Positions 43,713-51,344 of a stretch of 64,000 nucleotides of DNA are shown here, in pieces. Made by a program: the position numbers and the translations under genes. This DNA comes from Limnohabitans sp. T6-5. GTDB taxonomy: Bacteria > Pseudomonadota > Gammaproteobacteria > Burkholderiales > Burkholderiaceae_C. Each line of letters opens with the position of its first letter. Position 1 is the stretch's first letter. The notes under the pieces are model-generated. The model was given only the letters and a program-made list of their open reading frames with translations. It had not been told where the DNA came from and searched no databases. The stretch lies in contig NZ_NERV01000002.1 in NCBI RefSeq assembly GCF_003063315.1, positions 1,116,001 to 1,180,000 on the forward strand, in the 5' to 3' direction.

Positions 43713-44237
43713 TCAAGTGTGGTTTTTTGTCAAAGACAGATCGAGCCACATGTGCACCTTGGACCGGAAACCACTGGGGGTCAAAACGGCCATAGGCTCG
43801 ACCCCATAAGCCTGAAATCCGAGGTTTTGGTACAGCCGTTCTGCAGGGGCATTGCCTTGTGTCACTTCCAGCTGAAGCAGCCGTAGACCCTCTCGCTCCA
43901 GGCCATGCTGGATGGCTGCACGCATCAGTGCACGGGCAACACCCTCGCCCCGGCATTCTTCGCGCACAAACATGGCCACGATGAGCGCCTTGTGCCGCGT
44001 CTTGGCTCTTGCAGCAAACTCAACAGACACCGTGCCCACCAGACCTGCTTCGTTAAAAGCACCCCACACAACCGAAAGCCCTGCCGGATCAGCAATGCGG
44101 TTGATCCACCAACTGTCGGGCTGCAAAGCACGCTCTTGTGGCGTGGATGTGAACGAATCAGCCGCATGCTCATAGGCGTGCAACATCAGGGCCTTGTAGG
44201 CTATGGCATCTGCGGGAGTGAGTCGGGTGATTTGCAT
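43713..44237 (-). CDS. GNAT-family N-acetyltransferase
   Basis: A 174-residue acetyltransferase starting MQITRLTPADAIAYKALM at ATG 44237. Motif A reads VREECRGEGVARALMRAAI, and the end APAERLYQNLGFQAYGVEP is standard. Substrate unknown. It is unrelated in detail to the GNAT at 40706 and lies between the isochorismatase-like and RidA-like genes, all on the minus strand with short gaps, so a metabolic or detoxification operon is possible. Confidence 0.9.
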   Translation of the reverse strand: MQITRLTPADAIAYKALMLHAYEHAADSFTSTPQERALQPDSWWINRIADPAGLSVVWGAFNEAGLVGTVSVEFAARAKTRHKALIVAMFVREECRGEGVARALMRAAIQHGLEREGLRLLQLEVTQGNAPAERLYQNLGFQAYGVEPMAVLTPSGFRSKVHMWLDLSLTKNHT

Positions 44238-44264
44238 GGCTGAAGATATGGGCGTGAAAGACAA

Positions 44265-44804
44265 TCAGTCCGCAAAGCGAACCTCATGGTGCGCCATGGC
44301 CGTGACCCTGGGGCCGAAACTGGATATGTTGGTCAGCGTTGCGTTGTGGTGAGCAATGACCTGCTGCGCGCTGATGGCTGCGTTGCCTGCGGAGGTGTGC
44401 GCATCAGACACCAGCACCACCGGATAACCCAGCGCCAAGGCCTTGCGCGTGGTGGTGTCCACACAAAACTCGGTGTGCATGCCGCAAACCACCAAATCCT
44501 GGACACCCAGAGCTTGCAATGCCTCATGCAGTTCTGTGCGCAAGAAAGCGTCAGGCGTCGTCTTGCGAATCCGTCGATCACCGGCCTGCACCTCCAAGCC
44601 CGTTGCCAGTTGCCATTCACGAGTGCCGTTTTTCAGATAGCCTGCGTTTGACTCATGTTGAATAAAGAACACCGGAACGCTGGCTTCACGGGCGCTTTGC
44701 GTGACCACATTGATGCGCGCGATCGTGCCGGAACAATCGTGCGCGGCGCCGGGACCTTCGCACAGGCCTTGTTGCACATCAATGACCAGTACCGCTGTGT
44801 GCAT
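44265..44804 (-). CDS. Isochorismatase-family cysteine hydrolase
   Basis: A 179-residue hydrolase. The catalytic triad is visible as Asp9 (VIDVQQG), Lys81 (RKTTPDAF) and Cys114 (MHTEFCVDTT), with the cis-peptide region VVCGMHTEF before the Cys. Such enzymes hydrolyse amides including nicotinamide, ureidoacrylate and carbamates; the exact substrate is not deducible. ATG 44804 puts Asp9 at the usual spot. It heads the run isochorismatase-GNAT-RidA-DUF4287-AlkZ. Confidence 0.92.
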   Translation of the reverse strand: MHTAVLVIDVQQGLCEGPGAAHDCSGTIARINVVTQSAREASVPVFFIQHESNAGYLKNGTREWQLATGLEVQAGDRRIRKTTPDAFLRTELHEALQALGVQDLVVCGMHTEFCVDTTTRKALALGYPVVLVSDAHTSAGNAAISAQQVIAHHNATLTNISSFGPRVTAMAHHEVRFAD

Positions 44805-45164
44805 TGGCAAACCTCTTACAGTTTCGTTAATGGATGGCGACCACAGAAAGCGCCTCGAAAAACCACTCGGCATGATGATCAACCTGACGCCCCACAGACA
44901 TGGCAGGTTGGCTACCAAGGCAAACGATCTAGGCTGGACACCCGCCATCATGGCGCGGGATTTTCAGTCACGGAAACTTGAACCCTTGGCCTGTCTGTCG
45001 TGATGCGACCTTGAGTGCAGCCCGTCAAGTATTTCACAGATTCGCAGCAGCACCTCAAACACCCGCAGTACCAACATCACTGAGCACTGAGCTCTGAACC
45101 CCATCCAACCTGCACGTCGGCAATATTGTGTGTCCAGAGTTTGATCCTGATCTTTCACGTACGC
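44805..45164. other. Intergenic region, no supported gene
   Basis: Lower GC than the surroundings. A 57-codon frame at 44830-45003 (+) has no ribosome site or recognisable product. Promoter sequences for the isochorismatase-like gene should lie at the left end but were not resolved. Confidence 0.6.
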
Positions 45165-45449
45165 CTACTCACACTCCGTACGAAGAGCCCGAATGGCGAA
45201 GTTGACGACATCGGTTTCGCCACGCGACTGTCGAACTTGATTGGCCGCTTCGGCCACACTCCCCTGAGATGTCCAATGCCGCTGTATCGCATTGACATAA
45301 CAAGGTCCTTTTTCCTTGGGTGAGTTTTTAGCCACATGGTCAAGAAAAGACCGACTGAATGCAGGCTTGAGATCAGACCACATGAATATCGCCAGCAAAA
45401 CCAGCAACACAAACGTGCCAACAAGGCCTTGTCGAATAACTTGACGCAT
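45165..45449 (-). CDS. Small membrane-anchored hypothetical protein
   Basis: A 94-residue protein with one hydrophobic helix at about 9-26 (LVGTFVLLVLLAIFMW) and a soluble tail containing two Cys (GPCYV and TECE) that could form a disulfide in the periplasm. GAAGG lies about 8 nt before the ATG. I do not recognise the family. Base composition is more AT-rich than the neighbours, suggesting an acquired or lineage-specific gene. Confidence 0.6.
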   Translation of the reverse strand: MRQVIRQGLVGTFVLLVLLAIFMWSDLKPAFSRSFLDHVAKNSPKEKGPCYVNAIQRHWTSQGSVAEAANQVRQSRGETDVVNFAIRALRTECE

Positions 45450-45607
45450 CCATAAACCTTCAGATTTTTTCAGTTCAAAAAATCAGTCTAACTGCATAAA
45501 CTGCATCCGGCAGCATGACAACCATTGGCTCAGCGTCCCAGTTTGGAGGCAATCGAATAGTTTTGAAGGCCTGTCAAATTGATCAACACAATTCCCGACA
45601 GCCATGA

Positions 45608-46432
45608 TCAGGCTGTGACGATCCAGCCTTCGAGGGGGTCACACGGCGGCAGGCCGTATTGCGGGTGCCCGACTTCGTGCTGCTGTTGCGCCCAAGCCGC
45701 TTGCATGAGGCACAAGGTGGCGTCGAGCGCATCGCCGCTGGCGTCGTCGGCCAGGCGCCCCAGCAGCGCGTTGCTGGCCACCAAGCGCAGGCCCAGGCGC
45801 GTTTGGCCGCGCTCCAGTGCACCCAGCAGTTCACGCCGGGCCAGCAGGCGCTCGGGGGTTTGTTTGGCTTTGTCATCGCTCTTGTAGCTTTGGTTGCCCA
45901 GCACCTCACGCGCCAGCAGGCCGGGGTAGGCCTCCAGCGCCACACGGCGGGCGTCGCCTGCATGCAAGCCGGGCAGATGCACACCCGCTTGGCGCAGCAG
46001 CGGCACACCCGCGTGCAACATGTAGGCCACGGGCGGGTTGACCCATTTCATGGAAGGGCTGGAGCCTGCGGGTTTGTCGGCGGTGCGGTGGGCAAATTTG
46101 CCGCCCACGGGTCGAGCGTTGCAAAACGCTGCAAACTGTTCGCGAATTTGAGCGCGCTCCAAGGTGCAGTAATGGTCCATACAGGCGGCCCAGTCGGTGG
46201 GCCAGCCCAGGGTCTCGACCAGTTCTCGCGGCAGTCCAAAAGGCAAGTCAAAACCACCCACCCAATCGGCCGGCTGCGCCAGCCAGTCGCCAAATTCAGC
46301 CAGCGTGTCAAAGGTTTGCAAGGCTTGCAGCTGCACCCTGCCCTGCCGGGCTTGGCCCAGCGCCAGCACAATGGGTTTGCGCTTGCTGGGGCTGCTGGAA
46401 AAATCGCAGCCGATCAATGTCTGTACAGCCAT
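45608..46432 (-). CDS. DUF429 protein
   Basis: A 274-residue protein beginning TLIGCDFSSSPSKRKPIVLA, the RNase H-like strand with acidic residue typical of DUF429. Further marks are VGGFDLPFGLPRELV (about 58-72), ALEAYPGLLAREVLG (about 165-179) and ASGDALDATLCLMQAA near 235. These acidic positions suggest a nuclease-like fold, with no proven activity. The ATG at 46432 lies 1 bp after the DMT-exporter stop, so the genes are coupled. Confidence 0.85.
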   Translation of the reverse strand: MAVQTLIGCDFSSSPSKRKPIVLALGQARQGRVQLQALQTFDTLAEFGDWLAQPADWVGGFDLPFGLPRELVETLGWPTDWAACMDHYCTLERAQIREQFAAFCNARPVGGKFAHRTADKPAGSSPSMKWVNPPVAYMLHAGVPLLRQAGVHLPGLHAGDARRVALEAYPGLLAREVLGNQSYKSDDKAKQTPERLLARRELLGALERGQTRLGLRLVASNALLGRLADDASGDALDATLCLMQAAWAQQQHEVGHPQYGLPPCDPLEGWIVTA

Positions 46433-46433
46433 G

Positions 46434-47315
46434 TCAGCCCATGCCCAAAGCCATGACGCCTGCGGCAATCAGCGCCGCACCGGCGATGCGTGGCCCCCGG
46501 TCTTTTTCACCCAGCAGGTGGCCACCCAGCAAGGCGGCAAACAGCATGGACACCTCTCGCGCAGGGGCCACATGCGACAGCGGTGCCACCTGCAAGGCAT
46601 AGAGCACCAGCACATACGACACGGGGCTGAAGATGCCAACGACCAAGGCATACGGTCGCTGTAGGCGCCACAAGCGCGCCACCTCGGCACGGTCACGCAA
46701 CAAGGTGGGCGTCAAAAACACCAAGCGCACCAGGTTGCCAAAGTAGTCCACCAATATGGGCGACATCAGCGCCACCTTGACGGCATAGCCATCGACCACG
46801 GTGTAACTGGCGATGAACAGGCCGGTGATGCCGCCATAAAAAATCCCGGTGCGCACACGTGCGCGCTGTTGCGGGTCGTGCGCAGCCTTCCACAAGCCGG
46901 GGCCACCCGCGATCAAGAACACACCACCGACCACGCCCAAAATGCCCAGCAAACCCAGTGACGAAATTTGCTCACCCAGTAAGAAGATTGCCACCATGGA
47001 CGACAGCAGCGGCCCCGAGCCACGCGCCAGCGGATACACCACCGTGAGGTCGGCCTTTCGGTAACCGCGCAGCAACACGATGAAATAAACAATGTGCAGC
47101 AAGGCACTGGCCAGCACCAAGGTCCACTCCATGACACCCCAGGCGGGCACTTGCTGCCAACCGGCCCAAAGTCCCAACGGGGCCCAGAACACCATCAGCA
47201 CCACCGAAGTGAAGGCGACAAAACGCACATCGCCACCGGCTTTTTTGGCAGCGATGTTCCAACAGGCATGGATGAAACCGGCCAGAACGACCAGCGCAAG
47301 CGCACTCAGGGGCAT
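46434..47315 (-). CDS. EamA/DMT-family transporter
   Basis: A 293-residue inner-membrane permease with about ten hydrophobic helices in two EamA halves (about 5-140 and 155-290). The first half has FIHACWNIAAKKAGG and LTVVYPLARGSGPLLSSM; the second has GLFIASYTVVDGYAVK and VAPAREVSMLFAALLGGHLLGE. Such proteins export amino acids or other metabolites. The DUF429 gene follows directly. A terminator lies upstream between it and BLUF, separating the transcription units. Confidence 0.92.
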   Translation of the reverse strand: MPLSALALVVLAGFIHACWNIAAKKAGGDVRFVAFTSVVLMVFWAPLGLWAGWQQVPAWGVMEWTLVLASALLHIVYFIVLLRGYRKADLTVVYPLARGSGPLLSSMVAIFLLGEQISSLGLLGILGVVGGVFLIAGGPGLWKAAHDPQQRARVRTGIFYGGITGLFIASYTVVDGYAVKVALMSPILVDYFGNLVRLVFLTPTLLRDRAEVARLWRLQRPYALVVGIFSPVSYVLVLYALQVAPLSHVAPAREVSMLFAALLGGHLLGEKDRGPRIAGAALIAAGVMALGMG

Positions 47316-47322
47316 AGACGTG

Positions 47323-47343
47323 AAAAAGCCCCTTGCGGGGCTT
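47323..47343 (-). terminator. Intrinsic terminator after the BLUF gene
   Basis: Stem AAGCCCC/GGGGCTT (47326-47332 with 47337-47343) and TTGC loop, followed by T residues on the minus strand. It ends the folE-BLUF transcript before the DMT-exporter gene. Confidence 0.85.
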
Positions 47344-47357
47344 GGCGTGAACTGGGT

Positions 47358-47780
47358 TTAAGCCCGGCCGATGATGGACGCGGTGGCCATCAGCTCTTCG
47401 AGCAGGGCCAGTGAGACTTTGCCCGAGACGCTGTAGGGGTCCAGCTCGGCGCGTTCAGAGTATTTGAGCAAGATGTTGGTATTCACCCGTGAAGCGTCCA
47501 CCTGCCCCATGGTCCAGCCACCAAAGCGGCGTTCGCTGATTTCTTCGTAGTGCAGCAACACCACCTCTTTATGACGCACGTCTTTCTGGATGTGGCCATA
47601 CAGGTCGCTCACGGCGTTGCGCCCACCTTCGATGGCTTGCAAAAAGATGCCTCCGCCATAACAAAGGATGCCCGTGATGCCACTGGTCGGGTTGAACTGA
47701 CGCGACTGGGTCAGGATGGATTCGATCACTTCGGGGCGGGGGTCCACCACACGGCTGGCGTAAAGCAGGCGTACCAACAT
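47358..47780 (-). CDS. BLUF-domain blue-light photoreceptor
   Basis: Short BLUF protein of 140 residues with no attached output domain. Flavin-site residues are all visible: Tyr7 (LLYAS), Asn30 (QFNPTSGITGILCY), Gln48 (IFLQAIEG), and Trp89 with Met91 (GGWTM). The C-terminal helices about 100-140 cap the sheet as in PixD/Slr1694-type short BLUF proteins, which signal through a partner. Its ATG is 3 bp after the folE stop, so the two are cotranscribed, which links light sensing to pterin synthesis by context. Confidence 0.93.
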   Translation of the reverse strand: MLVRLLYASRVVDPRPEVIESILTQSRQFNPTSGITGILCYGGGIFLQAIEGGRNAVSDLYGHIQKDVRHKEVVLLHYEEISERRFGGWTMGQVDASRVNTNILLKYSERAELDPYSVSGKVSLALLEELMATASIIGRA

Positions 47781-47783
47781 GGG

Positions 47784-48494
47784 TCAGTTCCTTCCGGGTA
47801 TCAAGGCCAAAAATTCACGACGCAGGTTGACGTCCTTGAGGAAGGCTCCGCGCATGACCGAGTTGATCATCTTGCTGTCCATGTCTTTCACGCCGCGCCA
47901 GCCCATGCAATAGTGGCTCGCTTCCATGACGATGGCCAGGCCATCGGGTTGGGTTTTGCGCTGGATCAGGTCGGCCAGTTGCACCACGGCTTCTTCCTGG
48001 ATTTGGGGGCGGCCCATGATCCATTCTGCCAAGCGGGCGTATTTGGACAAGCCAATCACGTTGGTGTGTTCGTTGGGCATGACGCCAATCCAGATTTTGC
48101 CGATGACGGGGCAAAAGTGATGGCTGCAGGCACTGCGCACAGTGATGGGGCCGACGATCATCAGTTCGTTCAGGTGCTCGGCGTTGGGGAACTCGGTGAT
48201 CTCGGGGCCTTCCAAATAGCGGCCTTTGAAGACTTCTTTCAAATACATCTTGGCCACGCGACGGGCGGTGTCGCCGGTGTTGTGGTCGTTAATGGTGTCG
48301 ATCACCAGGCTGTCAAGGACGCCCGCCATCTTGCCGGTGACTTCATCGAGCAGTTTGTCGAGCTCTCCGGGTTCTATGAATTCGGCAATGTTGTCGTTGG
48401 CGTGGAAGCGTTTGCGGGCGGCTTGGATGCGCTCGCGTATCTTGACCGAAACAGGAACGCCTTCGTCTTCGGGCGTGGCAGCAGAAGCAGTCAT
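47784..48494 (-). CDS. folE: GTP cyclohydrolase I
   Basis: Converts GTP to 7,8-dihydroneopterin triphosphate, the first step of folate and biopterin synthesis. From ATG 48494 the protein has 236 residues (in-frame ATGs at 48512 and 48518 are alternatives; none has a strong ribosome site). Zinc ligands lie in SACSHHFCP and ASHYCMGWRGV; the catalytic His region and IGLSKYARLAEW are intact. folE is followed at 3 bp by BLUF. nudB, the gene for the next folate step, lies two genes upstream in the same direction. Confidence 0.95.
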   Translation of the reverse strand: MTASAATPEDEGVPVSVKIRERIQAARKRFHANDNIAEFIEPGELDKLLDEVTGKMAGVLDSLVIDTINDHNTGDTARRVAKMYLKEVFKGRYLEGPEITEFPNAEHLNELMIVGPITVRSACSHHFCPVIGKIWIGVMPNEHTNVIGLSKYARLAEWIMGRPQIQEEAVVQLADLIQRKTQPDGLAIVMEASHYCMGWRGVKDMDSKMINSVMRGAFLKDVNLRREFLALIPGRN

Positions 48495-48566
48495 GGCGTC
48501 TGGGGCTTTCATTAACATGTGGAGGATCGTAACAGCGATTCACAGACCCCCTGCCATGCGGGGGGA

Positions 48567-49808
48567 TCAGTAGCGGTTGCCGGTCAAAAACAATGCCAGC
48601 CGCATGAGGCCAAAGGCAATGCGGTCACGCGCCCTCTGGTGCCATGGCCTTTGTGTGTAGACCGGGGCCAGCACAGCCGTGCTCTGCGTGTCAATGGCCC
48701 AGCTCAAGCGCTGGTGGAGCTTCTGGGCAAAGCCTTTGTCGGCCACCACCACATTGGCCTCCCGCGCCAGCAGCAAGCTCAAAGGGTCCAGATTGGACGA
48801 ACCCACTGTGGCCCAGGGGTGGTCATTGTCAGCATCCATCACAGCCACCTTGGCGTGCAAAAAGCTGGCATGGTATTCGTGGATTTCCACCCCGGCTGCC
48901 AGCAAAACCCCATACACCGGCCGCACGGCGTGGTATTGCATGAAGTATTCATAGCGTCCCTGCAACAGCAGCCTGACCCGCACCCCACGCTGCGCCGCAT
49001 GGATCAGGGCTTTGCGCAAGCGGCGACCGGGCAAAAAATAGGCATTGGCAATGATGATTTCATGCCGCGCAGCGCCAATGGCCTTGAGGTAAGCCCGCTC
49101 AATCTGGCTGCGGTGCAAGACGTTGTCGCGCAAAAGCAAGCCCGCTTTGGCCACCCTGTGCCCCCGGTCACTGGGGGCCCGGCCACCGGCATCATCCTGG
49201 GTCCATGGCAGATGCAAGCCCGCAGCCCGAAATGAGCTGAACGCCTCGGGAAACTGCTGCTGTCGCACATGGCGCACACCCTGCATGCGCCACCACAGCT
49301 GCGTCATCGTTTCCTGCACTTGCTGAACCAGCGCGCCACGGACGCACACCGCAAAATCAAACCGGGGCTGTGCCAAGGTACCGTGCTGCGGGTCGTACCA
49401 GTCATCCAAAATATTGATGCCTCCGCAAAATGCCAGGTGTCCATCCATCACGCACAACTTGCGGTGCAAGCGCCGCCAGCGGCTGGGAATGAGCAAGCCC
49501 AGCGTGCCCAAAGGCGAATAAATGCGCCAGGCCACCCCGGCCCGATCAAAACGTTGATGCCATAGCGCAGGCAAGTTGGGCGTGCCCACACCATCGACCA
49601 CCAAACACACCCGCACACCGCGCAAAGCCGCACGCTCCAGCGCCTCGGCCACCATCACGGCCGCGCCATGAAGATCAAAAATATAAGTCTCCATGTGCAC
49701 CTGCGAGCGGGCCTGATCCAACGCAGCCACCAGCGCCTCAAAATAGGCCAGCCCACCCTCGATCAACTGGATTTGGTGACCATCGCGCAGGATTGGGCTG
49801 TGGCGCAT
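48567..49808 (-). CDS. clsB: Cardiolipin synthase B-type phospholipase D protein
   Basis: A 413-residue protein with two HKD-type motifs: HRKLCVMDGHLAFCGG (about 119-134) and HAKVAVMDADNDHPWATVGSSN (about 319-340, quoted in part as HAKVAVMD). There are no N-terminal transmembrane helices, as in ClsB and unlike ClsA. It would form cardiolipin from phosphatidylglycerol or related lipids at the inner membrane. The endonuclease/phosphatase gene ends 3 bp upstream, a pairing also seen for ybhP-clsB in E. coli. Confidence 0.92.
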   Translation of the reverse strand: MRHSPILRDGHQIQLIEGGLAYFEALVAALDQARSQVHMETYIFDLHGAAVMVAEALERAALRGVRVCLVVDGVGTPNLPALWHQRFDRAGVAWRIYSPLGTLGLLIPSRWRRLHRKLCVMDGHLAFCGGINILDDWYDPQHGTLAQPRFDFAVCVRGALVQQVQETMTQLWWRMQGVRHVRQQQFPEAFSSFRAAGLHLPWTQDDAGGRAPSDRGHRVAKAGLLLRDNVLHRSQIERAYLKAIGAARHEIIIANAYFLPGRRLRKALIHAAQRGVRVRLLLQGRYEYFMQYHAVRPVYGVLLAAGVEIHEYHASFLHAKVAVMDADNDHPWATVGSSNLDPLSLLLAREANVVVADKGFAQKLHQRLSWAIDTQSTAVLAPVYTQRPWHQRARDRIAFGLMRLALFLTGNRY

Positions 49809-49811
49809 GCG

Positions 49812-50567
49812 CTAGTCATCCCAGGTGAACTCGGCCACCAGAGGCAAATGGTCCGACATGCGCTGCCAGATGCGCCCCGATGGCACCATGGCCCCCAGTG
49901 GCTGCAGTCCGCGCGCATACACATGGTCCAGTTGGTTCAGGGGCAAACGAGAGGGGTAAGTGGGCGTGGGCTGTTCGCGCCACTCACGAAACCCCGATTG
50001 GGCCATGCGCCGACCCAGCCCCGTGCCCCAATCGTTGAAATCACCGGCCACCAGCACAGGGGCTGAGGTCGGGATATGGTTCTCGACGTATTCCAGCAAC
50101 GACGTCACCTGTCGCACCCGACTGGCAGGCACCAGCCCCAGATGCACCACCACCACATGCACGATGCGCCCAGTCACCTGAACCTCGGTGTGCAAAAAAC
50201 CGCGCTGCTCAAACCGGTGATCAGAAATATCCCGATGCTGATGCGACAACACAGGCCAGCGTGACAACAGCGCATTGCCATGCTCACCATGACGGGTGAT
50301 GGCATTGGTGCGGTAAATTGCTTCGTAACCCTCGGGGGCCAGGTAGTCAGCTTGCGGTTGGCTGGGCCAATGCTGAAAGTAGCGCTCTTCACGCCGGTTC
50401 ATGTGCCGCACTTCTTGCAGACAGACCAGGTCCGCATCCAACTGCTCTACCGCATGCCCCAGGTTGTGTATCTCCAGCCGCCGCGCAGGCCCCAGGCCCT
50501 GCACGCCTTTGTGGATGTTGTAGGTGGCCACCCGCAACACGGGGTGCACCAAAAGCTGCTCACTCAT
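49812..50567 (-). CDS. Endonuclease/exonuclease/phosphatase-family protein (YbhP-like)
   Basis: A 251-residue member of the EEP fold. Metal and catalytic residues appear in TYNIHKGVQG, LQEVRHM, VVVVHLGL, VAGDFNDWG and the final MSDHLPLVAEF. In E. coli ybhP lies directly before clsB as here, but its substrate is unsettled. ATG 50567 overlaps the nudB stop by 4 bp; an upstream ATG at 50633 falls within nudB. Confidence 0.9.
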   Translation of the reverse strand: MSEQLLVHPVLRVATYNIHKGVQGLGPARRLEIHNLGHAVEQLDADLVCLQEVRHMNRREERYFQHWPSQPQADYLAPEGYEAIYRTNAITRHGEHGNALLSRWPVLSHQHRDISDHRFEQRGFLHTEVQVTGRIVHVVVVHLGLVPASRVRQVTSLLEYVENHIPTSAPVLVAGDFNDWGTGLGRRMAQSGFREWREQPTPTYPSRLPLNQLDHVYARGLQPLGAMVPSGRIWQRMSDHLPLVAEFTWDD

Positions 50568-51037
50568 GGCGAAGGCTCCCGCGCAAAATGCGGCAGCATG
50601 AGAATGGCTTCGGCGTTGGAGGCAGAAAAACACGCATCCGCCGCCTCATGCCAAGGCAGCCATTGCAATTGAGTGTGCTCTGCCGGGCTCAGCGTCACGG
50701 GCGTACCCTGCGGCACACACAGACCAAACACCCGCTCGGTGTTGTGGCTCACCTCGGGCGCATATCGCCAGCGCCAGGCTGGGTAAATCTCGTACACGTT
50801 TTCCAACTGCCAATCGCACAACTGGCAGTCCGGGTGGTGGGCGTCGATGCCGGTTTCTTCCAGCACCTCACGTCGAGCCGTCTCATGCCAAGCCTCAGCA
50901 TCAAAGTCCTTGCTGCCAGTGACCGATTGCCAAGTGCCCTCATCGGTGCGGCGTATCAGGAGCACATCCCGCCCCGGGGTGTAGATCACCACCAGCACGG
51001 ATTGGGGAATTTTGTAAATGCCTGAAGCAGTGTCCAT
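50564..51037 (-). CDS. nudB: Dihydroneopterin triphosphate diphosphatase
   Basis: Nudix hydrolase of 157 residues that removes pyrophosphate from dihydroneopterin triphosphate, the product of FolE. The Nudix box is seen as ETARREVLEETGIDA (about 56-70) preceded by GSKDFDAE. The N-terminus IPQSVLVVIYTPGRDVLLIRR is typical of NudB. It is first in the run nudB-ybhP-like-clsB-folE-BLUF, consistent with a folate role. Confidence 0.93.
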   Translation of the reverse strand: MDTASGIYKIPQSVLVVIYTPGRDVLLIRRTDEGTWQSVTGSKDFDAEAWHETARREVLEETGIDAHHPDCQLCDWQLENVYEIYPAWRWRYAPEVSHNTERVFGLCVPQGTPVTLSPAEHTQLQWLPWHEAADACFSASNAEAILMLPHFAREPSP

Positions 51038-51121
51038 GTGTTCATTTTAGGACGCAGCGTTTAGCCCGCGAGGGCGGTCAGCGCACAAAGGCACCGACAC
51101 CTTGATACCTGTCATGCAGTT

Positions 51122-51191
51122 GTCGGGGTCTGCGACCACCGACCTACAAGACCACAGGGTCTCCCGTAGGTCGGCACTCGAAGAGTCCGAC
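51122..51191. repeat. Palindromic intergenic repeat, type A
   Basis: Left arm GTCGGGGTCTGCGACCACCG then core ACCTAC; right arm GTAGGTCGGCACTCGAAGAG then TCCGAC. The two arms pair along almost their whole length. Confidence 0.8.
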
Positions 51192-51250
51192 ATTACCCCT
51201 GGTGGTCAGTGGCGTCAGCCCCAAAGTCAGCCTGCGCCAAAGCCCATCAT

Positions 51251-51319
51251 GTCGGAGCTGAAGACACCGGCCTACACGAACACAGCGTCCCCCGTAGGTC
51301 GGCACTCGAAGAGTCCGAC
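51251..51319. repeat. Mixed palindromic repeat: type B left arm, type A right arm
   Basis: The left arm GTCGGAGCTGAAGACACCGG is type B, while the right arm GTAGGTCGGCACTCGAAGAG plus TCCGAC is type A. The outer arms therefore no longer pair well, though the core does. It ends 26 bp from the TonB receptor stop. Confidence 0.75.
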
Positions 51320-51344
51320 ATTACCGGATACAACGCTGTGATGT

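Larger units (their letters stand above)
51038..51344. other. Intergenic region filled by two palindromic repeats
   Basis: Between nudB and the TonB receptor end there is no gene. It contains the repeats at 51122-51191 and 51251-51319 plus a promoter region for nudB that was not resolved. Confidence 0.7.

Noticed and set aside
44830..45003. 57-codon plus-strand frame in the gap before the small anchored gene
   Set aside because: No ribosome site, no conserved-looking motif, and the composition gives no support.
45136..45149. 14-base match to the 5' end of 16S rRNA (AGAGTTTGATCCTG)
   Set aside because: Similarity stops after 14 bases and no rRNA sequence follows; taken as chance.
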